From IMG/VR virus record IMGVR_UViG_3300027746_000063, positions 1 through 32,252 of that record: a stretch of DNA of 32,252 nucleotides; one strand, given 5' to 3'. Positions 7,043-14,376 of this stretch are shown here, in pieces; positions within the stretch are counted from its first letter, which is position 1, and each line of letters opens with the position of its first letter. Both the position numbers and the translations under genes were made by a program. The notes under the pieces are model-generated. The model was not told the origin of the DNA. It was given only the letters and a program-made list of their open reading frames with translations, and made no database searches. The DNA comes from a virus.

Positions 7043-7221
7043 TGACTGTAGATACAAAGGCTAGACTTAAATGGTCCCGCGATATACTTCTCACTGCTAG
7101 GGAAAAACTGGTAGTAGAGAAGAATCGCGCGGATCGTGGAAGATCGGTTGACATTATTCAGATAATCACGATGGTGGATGCAGCGGCGTTAATAGCAAAG
7201 GAAATACTGGAAAGCGAATGA
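7039..7221 (+). CDS. Small helical hypothetical protein
   Basis: A 60-residue helical, charged protein with a GTG (7039, overlapping the previous stop) immediately followed by an in-frame ATG (7042), either of which could start it. It has no recognised domain. It is coupled by ATGA to the DNA methyltransferase and could be a helper or just an operon filler gene. Confidence 0.5.
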   Translation: MMTVDTKARLKWSRDILLTAREKLVVEKNRADRGRSVDIIQIITMVDAAALIAKEILESE

Positions 7222-8963
7222 AATACTTATCTGTTTGTTCTGGCATAGAGGCAGCGTCCAAGGCGTGGGAGCCGATTGGGTGGGAGCCAGTAGCGTTTTC
7301 AGAGATAGAAGCATTTCCGTCAGCGGTGCTGAAGCATCATTGGCCGAAAGTACAAAACCTAGGAGACATGACACAACATGAACAATGGAATATACCAAGC
7401 GGAACAATCGACCTTCTGGTCGGAGGAACACCCTGTCAATCATTTTCAGTCGCAGGGCTTAGGCAAGGACTCAAAGACCCCAGAGGAAACCTTATGCTTA
7501 CATACCTTGCAATCGCTGAACGTCTCAAACCTAGATGGCTTGTCTGGGAAAATGTCCCTGGTGTCTTGTCATCTAACGGAGGAAAAGATTTTGGTTCCTT
7601 CCTCGGAGCGTTGGGGGAGTTGGGGTATGAGTGGGCGTACCGAGTGTTGGACGCTCAATGGTTCGGAGTGGCCCAAAGACGCCGTCGTGTGTTCGTTGTC
7701 GCACATCTTGGAGAAGGGAGTCTTGCCGCAAAGGTTCTATTTGAGTCCGAAAGCGTGCGCAGGGATAATGCGCCGAGCCGAGAAACGAGGCAAGGAGCTG
7801 CCGCCAATGCTCAAGCAGGCGTTGGAGTTAGTCCAACAATCACCCAATGCAAGGGAAGTCGAGGAGGATGTAGTGACGAAGCCTTAATGGAGATTAAAGC
7901 AGTTCACGAAGCCATTACTAAAAAATGGCCAGCAGATATAGCAAGTACGCTAAATGCAGCTTTTGGATCTAAGCAAGGATTAGAAGATCAGCACGCTTTG
8001 GGCGGTGCGCCCTTGTTTGTGCCTGGCGTAATTTGTGCAAGCGACGGACAGGCAAACGCATCAATAAATAAAGATATCGCTCCGACTCTGACTAAGCAGA
8101 CTGAGCAGCCATACGTTTATACGCCATCAAGTCATGCTGGCTACAAGGAAGGCATAGGCACTTTAAGATCTAATGGCGGTGATATTGGCGGGGGCAGTGA
8201 GAATCTTGCAGTCCTTTACGAGAACCATCCCAATGACAGCCGAGTAACTGGACCGCACGATGTCGCGCCATCGTGCGTCTCAAGATATGGAACTGGTGGC
8301 GGGAATGTGCCGCTGGTGCAAGAGGCGGTTATATTCCAAACATCTGAGTTGCGGTTAACTGGCAAAATAACCGAGCAAACAGTTTGCCCAACACTTAAAG
8401 CAAATACCAAGGCTGGAGACACTGAGCCTAAAGTGATTGCCTTTGAACCTGGCATCGCAACAAGGGAAGGCAAAGAAGGCAGATTTGTTAAGGAACTATC
8501 TCCGACATTGCGGAAGGATATGGGGGATAATCAGGTGGCAGTTGCTTTTCCTATTGATACGCAAAACATGACTGAAGGCCATGCGAGCGGAGGTAAAGGC
8601 CACGGAAATTCTGGCGATCCTTCTTTTACACTTACTAAAGGCCATAGTCATGCAGTCGCAGTCGATATTTACAATCAAGCAGTCGGAGTTAAATCGCAAA
8701 CGCTTCGATCGGGAGCCTCTAGCATTGAACACTCTGGCGGAGTAATAAACCCAGCGGATCGGATGGCAGTACGCAGACTTACGCCAAGAGAATGCGAGAG
8801 GCTGCAAGGCTTTTTAGATGATCACACGCTAATCCCTTGGCGTAACAAGCCAGCAGATCAATGCCCAGATGGGCCACGATACAAGGCGCTCGGTAATTCA
8901 ATGGCCGTGCCGTGCATGGCTTGGATTGGTAAAAGGATTGACGCGGTAGAGAAAGCTAAATAG
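7218..8963 (+). CDS. C5-cytosine DNA methyltransferase with very long repetitive target-recognition insert
   Basis: A 581-residue m5C methyltransferase. Motif I is VCSGIEAAS (6-14), motif IV has TPCQS with catalytic Cys73, motif VI is WENV (110-113), motif VIII is QRRRRVF (153-159), motif IX is RRLTPRECERLQGF (519-532), and motif X is ALGNSMAVP (557-565). Between VIII and IX lie about 350 residues, far more than a single target-recognition domain. They consist of about eight loose repeats of the form D-(I/V)-x-(P/S)-T-L followed by a Gly-rich turn and a hydrophobic strand (near residues 206, 243, 289, 315, 349, 391, 429, 471 and 494). It should methylate cytosine C5 to resist host restriction; multispecificity is plausible but unproven. 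Confidence 0.9.
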   Translation: MKYLSVCSGIEAASKAWEPIGWEPVAFSEIEAFPSAVLKHHWPKVQNLGDMTQHEQWNIPSGTIDLLVGGTPCQSFSVAGLRQGLKDPRGNLMLTYLAIAERLKPRWLVWENVPGVLSSNGGKDFGSFLGALGELGYEWAYRVLDAQWFGVAQRRRRVFVVAHLGEGSLAAKVLFESESVRRDNAPSRETRQGAAANAQAGVGVSPTITQCKGSRGGCSDEALMEIKAVHEAITKKWPADIASTLNAAFGSKQGLEDQHALGGAPLFVPGVICASDGQANASINKDIAPTLTKQTEQPYVYTPSSHAGYKEGIGTLRSNGGDIGGGSENLAVLYENHPNDSRVTGPHDVAPSCVSRYGTGGGNVPLVQEAVIFQTSELRLTGKITEQTVCPTLKANTKAGDTEPKVIAFEPGIATREGKEGRFVKELSPTLRKDMGDNQVAVAFPIDTQNMTEGHASGGKGHGNSGDPSFTLTKGHSHAVAVDIYNQAVGVKSQTLRSGASSIEHSGGVINPADRMAVRRLTPRECERLQGFLDDHTLIPWRNKPADQCPDGPRYKALGNSMAVPCMAWIGKRIDAVEKAK

Positions 8964-8975
8964 AAAGGAATCATT

Positions 8976-10082
8976 ATGAAACTCTGGATCAATAACACCA
9001 ACTCAATCCACAAGGTAGATGACAACCTACTTCACACTCGCAATACCTATGTCATTCCAGACGAGCTAACTGGTGCGCTCTGGGATGATGCCGTCCCCTG
9101 TCCTCATAAGATTAAGCCATACGCCAAGGGCAGGGCAGCAGGAGGAGCTACCGCAGTGTACCGCGCTGGTGCAATCGGTGATGCTGTCATAGCTACTGCA
9201 TTCGTTAACTACTTGGTGCAGGAGTCGGGTGGAGTGGTGGATGTTTACGCCCCTGCTCGCAACTTACCGCTATACGCTGGCATAGGCGCAAAGCTGTTCC
9301 CGCTACCCTGCACGCTGGAGGCGTGGGATTCGTATGATTGTCACTTACCAACGGACGATCTCTTCAGCGGTCAAGTTGGTAATACCAAGCTAGGCACTGG
9401 CCCTGGTAACTGCTACCAGCGGGTATATGAGTGGATGGGAGTTTGGGATGAGAAGACGATGGCGAAGTACTGTAAGCCCAATCTTTACCTAATTGAGCCA
9501 GACCATGAGGAGCTAAAGGCGATGGGCAAGTGGCCGCTACCAGATCCTTACTTCGCTTATCATGTTTCATCGAGTGGACCTACCCGCACCTACCCGCCAG
9601 CTATGGGGCAACAGGCTGTGCTGGCGTTGCTAGAAGCTTACCCGAAACATCACGCTGTTATTATCGGCCTAGATAACTCAAACAATTTCAAGGTGGATCA
9701 CCCTCGCGTGATTGACTTGTTCAACACTACCAAGGCGATTCGCTCCCTGTTCCCTGTGATTGCCAACGCTGACTTCGTAGTGGCTCCAGATAGTTCTGTC
9801 AACCATATCGCTGCGGGGTTAGATGTGCCGTGTGTCTCGCTGTGGGGTTCGTATGACCCTGCGGACCGAATGACTTACTATCCTAAGAACGTATCGGTGT
9901 TCAAACCCGATACTTGTCCACACGCACCTTGCCGTCCTCATGCTGGGTTGCCACAAGCGAAGTGTAAGGATGCAACCAACAAGACTCCCAAAACGCAGTA
10001 CTGGTGCAACGCTCTGCGAAACATTACGGCGGAAGACATTGTTGTTGCATCGCACAAGGCGATGGAGCTAGAAGAGAAGTAA
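8976..10082 (+). CDS. GT9-like (heptosyltransferase-type) glycosyltransferase
   Basis: A 368-residue GT-B fold enzyme resembling ADP-heptose:LPS heptosyltransferases (GT9). The N-terminal domain has RAGAIGDAVIAT (63-74), the family's Gly-x-x-Gly-Asp loop. The C-terminal donor domain has VVAPDSSVNHIAAGLDVP (268-285) and SLWGSYDPADR (288-298), as in GT9. An unusual C-terminal extension carries a Cys set (Cys314, Cys319, Cys330, Cys344) that could bind a metal. The ribosome binding site AGAAAGGAATCATT is good. It follows the methyltransferase by 12 bp. Sugar and acceptor are unknown; envelope remodelling, virion glycosylation and DNA glycosylation are all possible. Confidence 0.75.
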   Translation: MKLWINNTNSIHKVDDNLLHTRNTYVIPDELTGALWDDAVPCPHKIKPYAKGRAAGGATAVYRAGAIGDAVIATAFVNYLVQESGGVVDVYAPARNLPLYAGIGAKLFPLPCTLEAWDSYDCHLPTDDLFSGQVGNTKLGTGPGNCYQRVYEWMGVWDEKTMAKYCKPNLYLIEPDHEELKAMGKWPLPDPYFAYHVSSSGPTRTYPPAMGQQAVLALLEAYPKHHAVIIGLDNSNNFKVDHPRVIDLFNTTKAIRSLFPVIANADFVVAPDSSVNHIAAGLDVPCVSLWGSYDPADRMTYYPKNVSVFKPDTCPHAPCRPHAGLPQAKCKDATNKTPKTQYWCNALRNITAEDIVVASHKAMELEEK

Positions 10083-10307
10083 GTGAACGACAATCAATTG
10101 ACACCTAATGAGGCAAGGGTCCTTTTTATTCTGCTTGGTGGAGAAGCAGGTATATCAGGAGAAACGAAAACTGCATATAAATTACTAGGGCGTGCCGTGG
10201 CTTGTCTTTATGGTCACGAAAGCGACAAAGTAATCAGATGGCCTAAAACCATAAAACGCAAAATGAACAAACTTTATATGTCTCAATTTGAATGGACTAG
10301 GAAATGA
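10083..10307 (+). CDS. Small basic hypothetical protein
   Basis: A 74-residue protein from a GTG directly abutting the previous stop codon. It begins NDNQLTPNEARVLFILLGGEAG, a helix-turn-helix-like start, and ends with a basic IRWPKTIKRKMNKLYMSQFEW segment. A DNA-binding role is conceivable but no complete motif is present. Coupled by ATGA to the next gene. Confidence 0.45.
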   Translation: MNDNQLTPNEARVLFILLGGEAGISGETKTAYKLLGRAVACLYGHESDKVIRWPKTIKRKMNKLYMSQFEWTRK

Positions 10308-10681
10308 ATAAAAATGAATCAACTAAAGTAACCTTGGCCTACAGGCGAAGCTCGCCACATTCGGTTTTAATATATTCCCAAGGAAGCTATCGCTATAGCC
10401 AAGAACTGTTAAAAGAGTTTGAGGATAGGCACGGATACGCAATGGTAGTTGGCTTTGGTGGGTGTGGTTCCAGCTACCCAAAGCTTGCGGATGAGTCTGG
10501 ACATTATTGGATGACACATTTTCATCACGCTGTAGTAAGAGATAAGGCCGATCCAATTGAATTACATAAAACACTATCCGCAATTCCAGAGTATAGAAAT
10601 TTGTGTCATGGAGATATTCCATTCTTAAATCAATACGAAGAATGCGACAACAGGGAGTACAACGTTTTAGCAGGGTGCTAA
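10304..10681 (+). CDS. Hypothetical protein, His/Tyr-rich
   Basis: A 125-residue protein without a recognised domain. The central segment (VVGFGGCGSSYPKLADESG, then HYWMTHFHHAVV) is rich in Gly, Tyr and His and could hold a metal, and the C-terminus is acidic with two Cys. It is the last gene before an 86-bp gap that precedes the primase. Confidence 0.5.
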   Translation: MNKNESTKVTLAYRRSSPHSVLIYSQGSYRYSQELLKEFEDRHGYAMVVGFGGCGSSYPKLADESGHYWMTHFHHAVVRDKADPIELHKTLSAIPEYRNLCHGDIPFLNQYEECDNREYNVLAGC

Positions 10682-10767
10682 CCTATACATCGCATGGTAC
10701 GCAGGGAGATCCTGCGGCTGGTCCTTCTGTGTGTCGAACCACTTGAAACAAAGATGTAGATTTTTAT

Positions 10768-11709
10768 ATGACACCACAACGCATCGCAGAATCAATAGTC
10801 GGGGAAGTAGATTGGCAGTCCGAGAATCACGGACTATGTAAATGCCCTGGTGAAGCGGCACACACCAGCCACACCCGCGTGCGAGATACGACAGTGTTCA
10901 TTGACGGAGCACCTACAATATTCTGTTGGCATTCCTCATGCACACCATACCGAGATGAAGCCAACCGAAAGCTGAGGCGTGCTATATCCAGCGACCCGCT
11001 ATACAGGTCAGCAGTTAAGGATTCTTTAATGACTCAAGGTAGCAGTTCGATACCAAGGCCCTTGGTAATACAGAAAGATCCAGAGTCAGAAGTACTCGAC
11101 CGCATTAAAACTATTGCGGAGTCCAACAAGCAACGCTATCTAACACACTATAATTGGGACCCAGCCGATATGTTCGAGGAATCGCCTACCCCCATCCCAG
11201 ACGAGCCACAGGCGCAGTACGAGGCTATGTTGTCGCTGTTCAAGCCAGATGACATTGTATGGATAGGTGGGGTCAAGGATAGTGGGAATCACCCACAGCA
11301 TTTCAAGACGGCACGCGAATGGATGCAGACACCGCCCATCAGTCAGTTTACGACTGCTGGGGTGTTTGCTCCTGGTACTATCAGCCGAGCCAATGAGAAT
11401 GTTATTACACGCCGTTACCTTGTCATTGAATCGGATGTCTTGACCAAACCGCAGATGGGTGCGGTATTTCAATTGATGCGTGATTTATTCCAAATGAAGT
11501 TGTACGCCGTTGTAGATACTGCTGGAAAGAGTTTGCATGGTTGGTTGGAGATGCCCAAGCAAGAATGGTTCGATCAACTTAAAGCTTTCCTTATCCCGCT
11601 AGGGTGCGACCCTGCTACCTTCAAACCAAGTCAGCCAGTACGGATGCCAGGTGTAAAAAGAAACGACAAAACGCAGAGTCTTTTATGGTTCTGCCAAGGA
11701 GGAAAGTAG
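10768..11709 (+). CDS. PrimPol-type (archaeo-eukaryotic-like) DNA primase with N-terminal zinc motif
   Basis: A 313-residue protein. The N-terminus has a zinc-binding arrangement with Cys24, Cys26, His32 and/or His35, then Cys53, His55 and Cys58 after a short strand, as in the zinc ribbon fused to phage primases. The catalytic half shows YLVIESD (217-223, acidic motif I), KSLHGW (254-259, the S-x-H motif II) and QPVRMPGVKR (289-298, motif III), the layout of AEP/PrimPol and plasmid RepB-like primases. It should synthesise primers at the origin. The helicase gene follows with a 1-bp gap, forming a two-gene replisome core. Confidence 0.75.
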   Translation: MTPQRIAESIVGEVDWQSENHGLCKCPGEAAHTSHTRVRDTTVFIDGAPTIFCWHSSCTPYRDEANRKLRRAISSDPLYRSAVKDSLMTQGSSSIPRPLVIQKDPESEVLDRIKTIAESNKQRYLTHYNWDPADMFEESPTPIPDEPQAQYEAMLSLFKPDDIVWIGGVKDSGNHPQHFKTAREWMQTPPISQFTTAGVFAPGTISRANENVITRRYLVIESDVLTKPQMGAVFQLMRDLFQMKLYAVVDTAGKSLHGWLEMPKQEWFDQLKAFLIPLGCDPATFKPSQPVRMPGVKRNDKTQSLLWFCQGGK

Positions 11710-11710
11710 T

Positions 11711-12727
11711 ATGATTGAGCCAGCAGTAGCCCTAGGAATCAAACCCAAGACCGATGAGTGGCCGCCGATTAAACGCTATGATGAATTGATGGTTGAGAAG
11801 CTTCCAGAGCCAGAGATTTTAATCGCTGGCATCTTACATCAAGGGGGCAAGTTGTTACTAGGTGGAGGCAGTAAGTCTTTTAAGTCTTGGGCGTTGATTG
11901 ACTTGGCATTGTCGATACAAGTGGGCGGGTTGTGGTGGGGGCAGCAGTGTAAGCGTGCGAAGGTGCTGTTCATTAACTTCGAGATTCAGGAGTGGAGTTT
12001 CCGCAATCGTCTAGCTGATGTAGTGAAGGCTAAAAATCTAACCCAAGATCAAGTGGCAGACTTCGATGTGTGGACGCTGAGAGGTTACGCCGCAGACTTG
12101 ACAACCATCAGACCTATCATTGAGAAGCAGATTGAAGGTAAAGGCTACCAAGCGATCATTCTTGACCCTAATTATATGCTTATGGGTGATCGCGATGAGA
12201 ATAACGCTGGTGACATGGCAAATTTGATGAATGAGTTTGAGGTTCTGGCAGTTAGACACAATTTATCTGTCATATTGTCACATCATTTTGGCAAAGGAAA
12301 CAAGAGTAATTCGGAATCTATTGACAGATTCTCTGGGAGTGGTGTCTTTGCACGCAATCCAGACAGCCTTGTAGTACTTACGGCACATGAGGAGGATGAG
12401 AGGAGCTTTACCTGTGAGGTCACGCTCCGTAACTTCCCACCCTTAGACAGCTTCGTGGTGCAATGGCACTATCCGCTTTTCTTGACCAACTATTGCCTTA
12501 ATCCAGACAATCTAAAGAAGGCTGGAGCGCACAAAGCGATCAACGATTCGGACCTACTAAAAGCAATGGGTAGCAAAGCTTGGGTAGCAAATGACTTGGT
12601 CAAAACGATGGCAGAAAAGATGGAGGTTTCGGACAGGACTGTTTATCGCTACATTAAGAGGCTGACAAACGCTGGCAAGATCGTGATAGACAACGGCTTC
12701 TATTCTGCCAACCAAGCTACTTTCTAG
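11711..12727 (+). CDS. RepA/DnaB-like RecA-fold replicative helicase with C-terminal winged helix
   Basis: A 338-residue AAA_25/RepA-type ATPase. Walker A is GGGSKSFKS (51-59), Walker B is AIILDPN (148-154), and SHHFGKGN (190-197) and RFSGSGVFARNPDSLVVL (206-223) match the sensor and arginine-finger side of RSF1010 RepA-like helicases. Residues about 280-330 form a winged-helix/HTH (VANDLVKTMAEKMEVSDRTV) that could contact origin DNA. It should unwind DNA at the fork. It is paired with the primase directly upstream, and a repeat-containing non-coding region follows directly, consistent with an adjacent origin. Confidence 0.8.
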   Translation: MIEPAVALGIKPKTDEWPPIKRYDELMVEKLPEPEILIAGILHQGGKLLLGGGSKSFKSWALIDLALSIQVGGLWWGQQCKRAKVLFINFEIQEWSFRNRLADVVKAKNLTQDQVADFDVWTLRGYAADLTTIRPIIEKQIEGKGYQAIILDPNYMLMGDRDENNAGDMANLMNEFEVLAVRHNLSVILSHHFGKGNKSNSESIDRFSGSGVFARNPDSLVVLTAHEEDERSFTCEVTLRNFPPLDSFVVQWHYPLFLTNYCLNPDNLKKAGAHKAINDSDLLKAMGSKAWVANDLVKTMAEKMEVSDRTVYRYIKRLTNAGKIVIDNGFYSANQATF

Positions 12728-12925
12728 TCGCTGACAAAGGTACTGCCAAAGGCACTGACATCTAAGGTATGACAGACCCCTATAGTACATATAGAAATAC
12801 AATCTGCAAAGGAGAGGGGGAAAGGCTCCCTGAATCCGCCTTCCCCCCAGCCGATCCGAAGCAGCCTTGAGCGTGAATTAAAAAAAACAAATGGCATCGT
12901 GGTCGGCGTGTGATAAAGTACGCAA
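12728..12925. other. Candidate replication origin / regulatory gap
   Basis: This 198-bp gap follows the helicase. It starts with three tandem, imperfect 12-15 bp repeats (12731-12742 CTGACAAAGGTA, 12743-12754 CTGCCAAAGGCA, 12755-12769 CTGACATCTAAGGTA). Then come an inverted repeat CTATA-GTACA-TATAG (12780-12794) and a GC-rich hairpin (GGGGGAA at 12816-12822 pairing with TTCCCCC at 12841-12847, extended by GGC/GCC with a bulged A). An A-run lies at 12880-12888. Iteron-like repeats, palindromes and an A-tract beside primase and helicase genes suggest an origin. A 33-codon open frame (12769-12870) lies inside, but its ribosome-binding spacing is poor. Confidence 0.35.
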
Positions 12926-13060
12926 ATGAATAAATCAAAACCTGGTTTGTATGCAAACATAAACGCTCGCCGTAAGGCTGGCACTAGCCGTCCTAAATCG
13001 CAAAGCACCATCAAGCCTAAGATATGGCGTATGATGAAAGCTAAGAAGGGTACGTTCTGA
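12926..13060 (+). CDS. Small basic phage protein of the GLYANI type (44 aa)
   Basis: A 44-residue, very basic protein beginning MNKSKPGLYANINARRKAG. The KPGLYANIxxRR start is a pattern I recall from small basic proteins of marine and freshwater phages. The rest (SRPKSQSTIKPKIWRMMKAK) is nearly all Lys/Arg/Ser, so DNA binding or a role inside the head is plausible. A GATAAAGTAC sequence is the best available ribosome binding site. The next gene starts 24 nt later. Confidence 0.6.
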   Translation: MNKSKPGLYANINARRKAGTSRPKSQSTIKPKIWRMMKAKKGTF

Positions 13061-13083
13061 ACCCCGATAGGGATGAGCTTAAA

Positions 13084-13335
13084 ATGGCTCACAAGTTTAT
13101 TACCCTGCTACAGCAAGAGAACGCCAAGTTGCATGGCGTGGTTAGGTTGCTAGGTGGCCTAGTGGACGATATGGAGGCTAACTGCTCCTATGAGGTGTTC
13201 GAGGCGCAGTGGGAAGGGTTGACTACCTATGTCAAGGGGTTGTCAGAGTTCTTTTGCACACACCAGAAAGCCCTACAATCGCTCCAGGAGGCTTGCCCTG
13301 CCGTTTGGGATCAAGATGAAGTGGATGAGACGTGA
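13084..13335 (+). CDS. Small helical hypothetical protein
   Basis: An 83-residue helical protein. A long amphipathic helix covers about residues 1-32 (FITLLQQENAKLHGVVRLLG), followed by a Cys- and Trp-containing second half and an acidic end (WDQDEVDET). It may be a coiled-coil oligomer. It is coupled by GTGA to the basic protein that follows. No family recognised. Confidence 0.5.
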   Translation: MAHKFITLLQQENAKLHGVVRLLGGLVDDMEANCSYEVFEAQWEGLTTYVKGLSEFFCTHQKALQSLQEACPAVWDQDEVDET

Positions 13336-13568
13336 GCACTCAAGATTTACCCTGTAATAGCCCAAGGCGTACCACTGGGGGGCCGAAAAAATTCGTGGTC
13401 CGTGCCTGCCAAGGTGGTGAGAGCAAGACCATTCGCTATGGAGACCCAAAGATGACCATCAAGAAGGGCAATCCAGACCGCAGGCGTAGCTTTCGGGCTA
13501 GGCATAGGTGTGACAGCAATCCACCGAGTAAGCTAACCGCTCGCCATTGGTCATGCAAAAATTGGTAG
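13332..13568 (+). CDS. Small basic DUF6321-like phage protein
   Basis: A 78-residue basic protein from a GTG in a GTGA overlap. The core KKFVVRACQGGESKTIRYGD, then PKMTIKKGNPDRRRSFRARH, then a C-terminal WSCKNW matches a family I remember from cyanophages and other aquatic phages (GD-x-x-M-x-IK-x(3)-P-x-RR-x-SFRARH-x-C). Those proteins are small and often lie near GLYANI-type genes, as here; their function is not settled, with head-related or DNA-associated roles proposed. The family name is from memory and needs a profile search. Confidence 0.65.
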   Translation: MSTQDLPCNSPRRTTGGPKKFVVRACQGGESKTIRYGDPKMTIKKGNPDRRRSFRARHRCDSNPPSKLTARHWSCKNW

Positions 13569-13828
13569 TTACATGAAAGGCAAAAGGGCTTTAAAATCGA
13601 TTCCTTGCCACCCAGAAGCCTTGCCACGGGGTCGGGATAGGCAAAACGATAAAAGATGTGAAGCCGAAATAAAGCCCCAAGATTCAAGTTTAAACGCCAA
13701 ATCGAAATTTAAGGAGCTAGGCAACCGAGCGTGCTGTTGCCGTATCGGTCGCTAGGCTGCCGTTTAACGCTCCCGCTTATACGTTCCTTATACTGCCCTT
13801 ATGCGTCTATTTAGCGTCTTATATAAGG
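13569..13828. other. Convergent intergenic region with hairpins
   Basis: This 260-bp gap lies where the rightward early operon meets the leftward cassette array. It contains GGCAAC/GTTGCC (13720-13725 with 13736-13741, 10-nt loop), an alternative ACCGA/TCGGT pairing, a first copy of the GC-rich repeat seen further on (13756-13781), and a palindrome CTTATATAAG (13818-13827) flanked by AGCGT (13813-13817) and ACGCT (13831-13835). The last hairpin sits right at the end of the leftmost leftward gene and could end its transcript. A 60-codon open frame at 13573-13755 has no ribosome binding site and is not called. Confidence 0.4.
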
Positions 13829-14011
13829 CTACGCTTCCGTTTGACGCTCCCGCTGCGCTTCCGTTTTCTTGCGCTCCCGATAGTTAGCCCAGCGCACGGC
13901 CACCATCTTCTGATAGTGTTGCCTGGTCTTCACCTTAGTCGGACCTTTTACGCTCCCGCCTTTTCGTCCGATGGTTGCCATGTATTCTTTTATGATTTGA
14001 TTTTTATCCAT
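13829..14011 (-). CDS. Small basic KGG-type protein
   Basis: A 60-residue basic protein, last of the leftward array. It has a GRKGGSVKGPTKVKTRQHY segment and MVAVRWANYRERKK, similar to small KGG-type proteins in which short basic repeats precede a xxARWAKxR end. The final residues are encoded by the dispersed repeats described at 13756-14343, suggesting that repeat insertion has rewritten the C-terminus. An AAGGA lies too close to this ATG for comfort, so the start may instead be the internal Met11 at 13981. Confidence 0.5.
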   Translation of the reverse strand: MDKNQIIKEYMATIGRKGGSVKGPTKVKTRQHYQKMVAVRWANYRERKKTEAQRERQTEA

Positions 14012-14112
14012 TCCTTATATGCTCCTTATATGCCTGCGCTTCCGTTTGAATAGCGCACCAGCGCAATCCATTGCAAGCGGAAAGCTTTGGGGGTTGAACC
14101 CTTGGCCTAGTT

Positions 14113-14289
14113 TTATCTTGTCTTAATATCCTCCGCCACCATCTTGTTGATCAGTTTCAGCGAATACTCCCCCCATTGTTCCATTGCTATCTGCACCACC
14201 TTTTTGTAAGATACGCCCTCCTTCTTAGCCATCTTTCTTAGATAACTTTCGGTGATTCCAACGTCATCTAATTGTTCTGGATGTTTCAT
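14113..14289 (-). CDS. Small helical (possibly DNA-binding) protein, 58 aa
   Basis: A 58-residue protein with an AAAGGAAACATGACAT leader before its ATG, nearly the same as the leader of the gene at 14892. The sequence GITESYLRKMAKKEGVSYKK followed by VVQIAMEQWGEYSLKLI looks like a helix-turn-helix or ribbon-helix-helix type arrangement. This would suit a small regulator, but no family is certain. The stop codon is TTA (14113-14115) on the plus strand. Confidence 0.55.
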   Translation of the reverse strand: MKHPEQLDDVGITESYLRKMAKKEGVSYKKVVQIAMEQWGEYSLKLINKMVAEDIKTR

Positions 14290-14376
14290 ATGTCATGTTT
14301 CCTTTATAGTTCCACGCTCCCGCTTAGGGTTGCGCTTCCGTTTGTAGGATTGACCAGGCTAACGCCCAGAATCATT

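Larger units (their letters stand above)
13756..14343. repeat. Dispersed CGCTCCCG / CGCTTCCGTTT repeats
   Basis: Within about 590 bp, CGCTCCCG occurs five times (13768, 13845, 13872, 13951, 14315) and CGCTTCCGTTT four times (13832, 13856, 14037, 14333), plus a diverged copy at 13756. The two motifs often sit as pairs within 6-13 bp. Two pairs run into the C-terminal codons of the leftward gene at 13829 and encode its TEAQRERQTEA tail; others are intergenic. On the leftward strand they read as AAACGGAAGCG and CGGGAGCG. Their role is unknown; protein sites, recombination points or a mobile repeat are all possible. Confidence 0.6.

Noticed and set aside
7378-7887. A 169-codon frame in +1 phase inside the methyltransferase gene
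   Set aside because: It overlaps the conserved motifs IV, VI and VIII of the methyltransferase, has no ribosome binding site and no recognisable sequence.
10682-10767. Gap before the primase, with open frames on both strands (minus frame 10667-10861; a plus frame without a start)
   Set aside because: The minus frame lacks a ribosome binding site and overlaps both neighbours; the plus frame has no start codon after its upstream stop. I see no clear signal in the gap.
13573-13755. 60-codon plus-strand frame in the convergent gap
   Set aside because: No ribosome binding site, composition unlike its neighbours, and hairpins inside the frame.
14071-14112. tRNA T-arm-like GGGTTCAACCC on the minus strand
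   Set aside because: The pairing does not extend to a 5-bp T-stem with proper loop, and no acceptor, D or anticodon arm can be fitted around it.
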